DNA of 64,000 nucleotides. Source: Dicyema japonicum. Its lineage: Eukaryota > Dicyemida > Rhombozoa > Dicyemidae. Under the pieces are notes generated by a model. The model was not told where the DNA came from and searched no databases. It saw only the letters and a program-made list of their open reading frames with translations. A program made the position numbers and the translations under genes. The stretch is taken from positions 282,158-346,157 of the forward strand of contig RDEW01000029.1 in NCBI GenBank assembly GCA_011109175.1. Reading direction: 5' to 3'. Below, piece after piece: positions 60,651-64,000 of the stretch; within the stretch, counting starts at the first letter, position 1; each line of letters opens with the position of its first letter.

Positions 60651-61760
60651 CTCTGTCCCTACCGAGAAAGTAGGGTTTTAAACCAACTAATTAGGTGATA
60701 CATCTCTCCAATAGCTCAGAACTCCCCTGAGTGTCTGCCAGCTCTATCTATTCAAGTTGTGACTCAAAACTAGAGACACCTATTCTTTAGCGTAGTAGGG
60801 GACATTCGGTCTCTTGAACATAATCTTATTTACGATTGACTTTGAGCTCCTCACTCTCCGGGTGTACGTTCCAGAAAGAAGGATTTGTGCTTATTTAGCA
60901 TTTTTAGTTGAGAGTTTCACCTACTCTCACTTAGCCTCTGAAATGTTCCAGCAATTTCTCATGCAGGTCGCCGATTTTTTAAGACAAGGCTAAGCAATCC
61001 TGTGGATCTGCGCATTTTCTCAGTTTAGTTCTTAGATTTTTTTCTTTTCAACACAATCTTCTTGATGTGCCAAGAAATAGGAAAACATCATCGTTTCTTG
61101 AGTATATTTTTTGGCCAAAACTTTCCAGATAATTTATGGTCTGTTTTGTGTACTCAGATTCACAGATAATAGCAGCGGACTGTGGTCGCTGCCAATCTCC
61201 TAAAGAGTATTGGTACCTCCCCGTATTCTGTAATAGCAGGCTAAATTAGAAGACGCCAAGTTTATCACATACGAAAGGGAGAGAAGTGATTTTCCTACCC
61301 CCAAGGCCTTCAAATAGCTTCTTCATGAGCTATCTGTTCTTGTTTTACTTCCTAGAACCGAAGGACGTGTTCTTGGAGTTAAGATCCTCTCCTAGAATGT
61401 CCATCGGGTATTCACACAAGAACTCAGAGCATTTGGAGTTAGGATCTTTTTCATAGAATGGTAAGAACTCAACCTATTCATGAATTGAGCGTAACTTATT
61501 GCCAATTCAATTCAATACATGTATTAATTACCCTGATCCATTCTCTAATTCATCATGAGCGTTGTTAAAGGTCTCCCATTTGTGTCTCTTGCAATGTCAA
61601 ACACGTTTTTGGGCAAAAATAAAAAAAATTCGTCTAATGTTGATTTTGAGTGATAAGTAAAATTTATCGTACGTGATGCTATACAACACTAATATAGGTT
61701 TTCCAGACCATTAATTTTTTAAGAGTAAAAAAACTTTTATAATTTTCTGATTTTCAGCAC
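60651..61760 (-). mobile_element. LINE remnant (3' end and endonuclease piece)
   Basis: At 60655-60700 the minus strand carries a LINE-A-type 3' hairpin ('ccctaccgagaaagtaggg' on the plus strand) with 'ctaattaggtgat'. Around 61170-61140 minus-strand codons 'DHSPLLLSVNLSTQN' fit the last His motif of an AP endonuclease. Intervening sequence is too decayed to join. Confidence 0.55.
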
Positions 61761-61764
61761 CTCC

Positions 61765-61817
61765 TCTACATACCATCAGACCTTTTGCCCAGTACTCGTT
61801 ACACTGCACCACCAGAC
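61765..61817 (-). mobile_element. SINE head fragment
   Basis: Minus strand 'ctggtggtgcagtgtaacga' and 'gtctgatgg' follow the head of the SINE at 32750-33056. The body and tail are missing. Confidence 0.55.
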
Positions 61818-61842
61818 AAAAAACACAATTTATTTATTTATT

Positions 61843-62010
61843 AACCCCGGATACACCATCCTGAATCAGCATAAGGGTAAGACGTCCATTACATGCAGTT
61901 GTGGAAACCCCTCCAGTGGAGTGGGGAAAGCAAATGATCCTTTTTCGTGCCGGCTTGGCACTAGGCCGTCACCTAGACAGGTGGATCACATGACGCCACT
62001 CTATTAGGAA
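61843..62010 (-). mobile_element. LINE-A-derived non-autonomous element, second copy
   Basis: Matches the 234-bp element at 36258-36491 at both ends (minus strand 'gtcatgtgatccacctg' to 'ggtgtatccggggttaataa') with an internal deletion of about 65 bp. No target duplication was established. Confidence 0.8.
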
Positions 62011-62379
62011 GAGAGGAGGAACAGACAAGCAAGCCAGAAAACTTCAACCAATTAACCACGCAGCACCACATGACGCCACGCGGCGTGAGAATTAAGAGAA
62101 AAAACACAATAATTAATGGAAATAAAAAAATAATTAATGTGTACAGTAATGTTGTGTAAATTTAGATACAAGTTCTTTGATATTATTATTGTAATATATA
62201 ATTTGTTGTTGTGGAGCATGTTTGTTTCTCTGAATGAGTTAGAAACATTACCAGAGGACCTATTTACGAATGGATATGAAAGAAAACCAACACTAACGTA
62301 GACATGGTGTTCCATGGAGTGCTTACAGAACAGGGAATTTCGCATGATTATATGACTTTTACTATCACGTCACTACGGG

Positions 62380-64000
62380 CCGATGGCTGAATCGTTGACC
62401 AAGATCACAAAGCTGAATGGATCGTACAAGTTGTTGGAACTGCCAAGTCGAGATTTGGAAGGATTCCTCGAGGTGGGTGGCCGTTAATCGCAGATATCTT
62501 CAATATGGGGTTCGGTACCACCAAATCTGTGGCAAACGTAAAATTACTTCCCAAAACTCATGTAAAGAATACTACCTGTCACCAAGAAGGAAATCGGCAG
62601 AGCGTCGAGAAGTCGGAGATTGCCTGTTTCACTAAGTACTTGGAAGAGTTTTCATGCCGGATTCAATAGATCAAGTCGATGCCCCGGGATAAACGAAAAC
62701 AACCAAGAAAATTCGCTATCAGTTTACTCAAAAATGGATATATTATCCGGATTGAATTATGCTGTGGGACACTATATCAATAATATGCCCTAATACAATG
62801 GAAGATATTACAGATATTCTGTATGCAACACATGCTCATATGAAACACTTACTACCACTGTTCACAAGGAGACCAACTGGCTGCAATCAAATAATAGGCG
62901 ACTCACAAAACTAAATAATCACGCTGAGAAAATCAGCGCACTAGTTGGGTCATTGGGAAGTCAGAAGTATGATGATTCGACGAGAGAAGCTTTGTGTGCT
63001 TATGCATACAAGAAGTCAAAAAAGGAGATCTTGCGAGAGTGTTGTGTACAATCAATGAGAGATTAGAATTGTTGAAAAAAAGATTAGGATGCACAAGTCC
63101 AGAAAGGAATTTCGAAGAGACAATTTATGCTTTGAGCTTAAATAGAAGGCGCTTTTATAGGAAAATGAGAGAGGAAGGCCTGTTCTGTGTACAATTTTGA
63201 GATCGAGGAATGTTCAGCTTTTTGGAAAAACATGTGGAAGGAAAAGGATAAGAAGGATGTGGTATTCTCTATATCCAAATGAGACGTATGCTGAGTTCTC
63301 GAAAGAAGGATTGTTGGGAATAATCAAACTATTGCCTAATTGGAGAGCGTGGGGATGTGATCTACAATTTCTTTATTAAGAAGATTCGTCACTCCATGAA
63401 CATATATACAAGAAGTAGAAAAGGTGATAAAGGAAAAATCGACTCTTGAGGCATGGTTTTTCACTGGTGTCACTTACCTTATCACGAAGAAAGAGGTCTG
63501 TGACTCTTTGAAGGACCTTAGACTGATCACGTGTATGTCTAACCTCTATAAATTGACAACAAAGTGGGTGAATAGCAAGCTAAGCAAATATATTGAAGCA
63601 TTCGATCTAATCAGTGATAACCAGTTAGGAACTCGTAGAATGTGCCAGGACGCAAAGAACAAGCCTTGGTCAACCAATGCATTAACAAACAGTCGGTCAA
63701 TTTACGCTCGACTTGGATCGATGTAAAGAAAGCGTTTGATTCTGTGGATCATGGCTTTTTGTACGAAGTTTTAGAAAACTCCGGATTACCTATATGGATT
63801 ATTACGTTTATAAAAAAATCTTATGAAAATGTGGACACTCCAACTAAAATTTAATGGAAAATTGCTTGGTGTGGTGAATCTTAGAAGGGGAATATTACAA
63901 GAAGATTCCTTATTTCCACAGTTATTTTGTATTATTGATTGATCCGTTGAGTCGACTATTAAATGGTAAATACCCTACGTGACCATGGATGCTGAGGGAA
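62380..64000 (+). mobile_element. Third LINE lineage (R2/R4-like RT), cut by window edge
   Basis: Fragments of a polyprotein: 'EAWFFTGVTYLITKKEVCDS', 'DLRLITCMSNLYKLTTKWV', 'LISDNQLGTRRMCQDAK', then in another frame 'TWIDVKKAFDSVDHGFLYEV' (RT catalytic Asp region), and 'NLRRGILQEDSLFPQLF' at about 63873. These motifs differ from LINE-A and LINE-B and recall R4/Dong-type elements; the clade is not certain. Several frameshifts. The catalytic box would lie beyond 64000. Confidence 0.7.

Overview
The window is animal nuclear DNA from a lineage with extremely short introns. Every conserved gene I could splice by eye has GT-AG introns of about 20-27 nt (a few may be longer). The standard stop codons are used. 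The gene set (Pellino, TBCCD1, ARMH1, a CD225-type protein, an axonemal dynein heavy chain) is metazoan and ciliate-bearing. Introns of this size in an animal point to a dicyemid mesozoan (Dicyema or a relative); that assignment is inference. There are no rRNA genes, no convincing tRNA genes and no CRISPR arrays.

Layout. 1-12.3 kb is transposon debris: the truncated end of a non-LTR element (here LINE-A), a pogo/Tigger remnant, a second non-LTR family (LINE-B), LINE-A fragments, and two Mutator-like (MULE) transposase copies with minisatellite-like inverted ends. 12.4-17.5 kb is a gene island: TBCCD1 (+), KRR1 (+), Pellino-like (-). 18.6-22.1 kb holds a long LINE-A copy with a nested SINE. 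22.8-24.3 kb holds ARMH1 (-) and a small ORF. 24.7-33.1 kb is again transposons, including an inverted copy of the left end of the window. 33.1-37.0 kb carries RABGGTB (-), a doubtful small gene and an ankyrin-repeat gene (-) broken by a transposon. 38.3-51.7 kb is one inner-arm dynein heavy-chain gene (+), apparently intact. 54.0-55.5 kb is NADP-type isocitrate dehydrogenase (-). 58.2-60.2 kb holds GTPBP6/HflX (+) and a CD225-type membrane protein (-), overlapping at their 3' ends. The right end is LINE remains, with a third LINE lineage running off the edge.

Mobile elements interact visibly. LINE-A carries 2A-like (StopGo) motifs just before its endonuclease. A tRNA-derived SINE shares the 3' tail of LINE-B. 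Another short element shares both ends of LINE-A and sits, with a 12-bp target duplication, inside an ankyrin exon. About 4.2-4.8 kb at the left edge is repeated in inverted orientation at 26.4-30.7 kb.

The host genes are ordinary housekeeping, ciliary and signalling genes and do not form a pathway. Several contain single-base frame breaks at homopolymer runs, most simply read as assembly errors.
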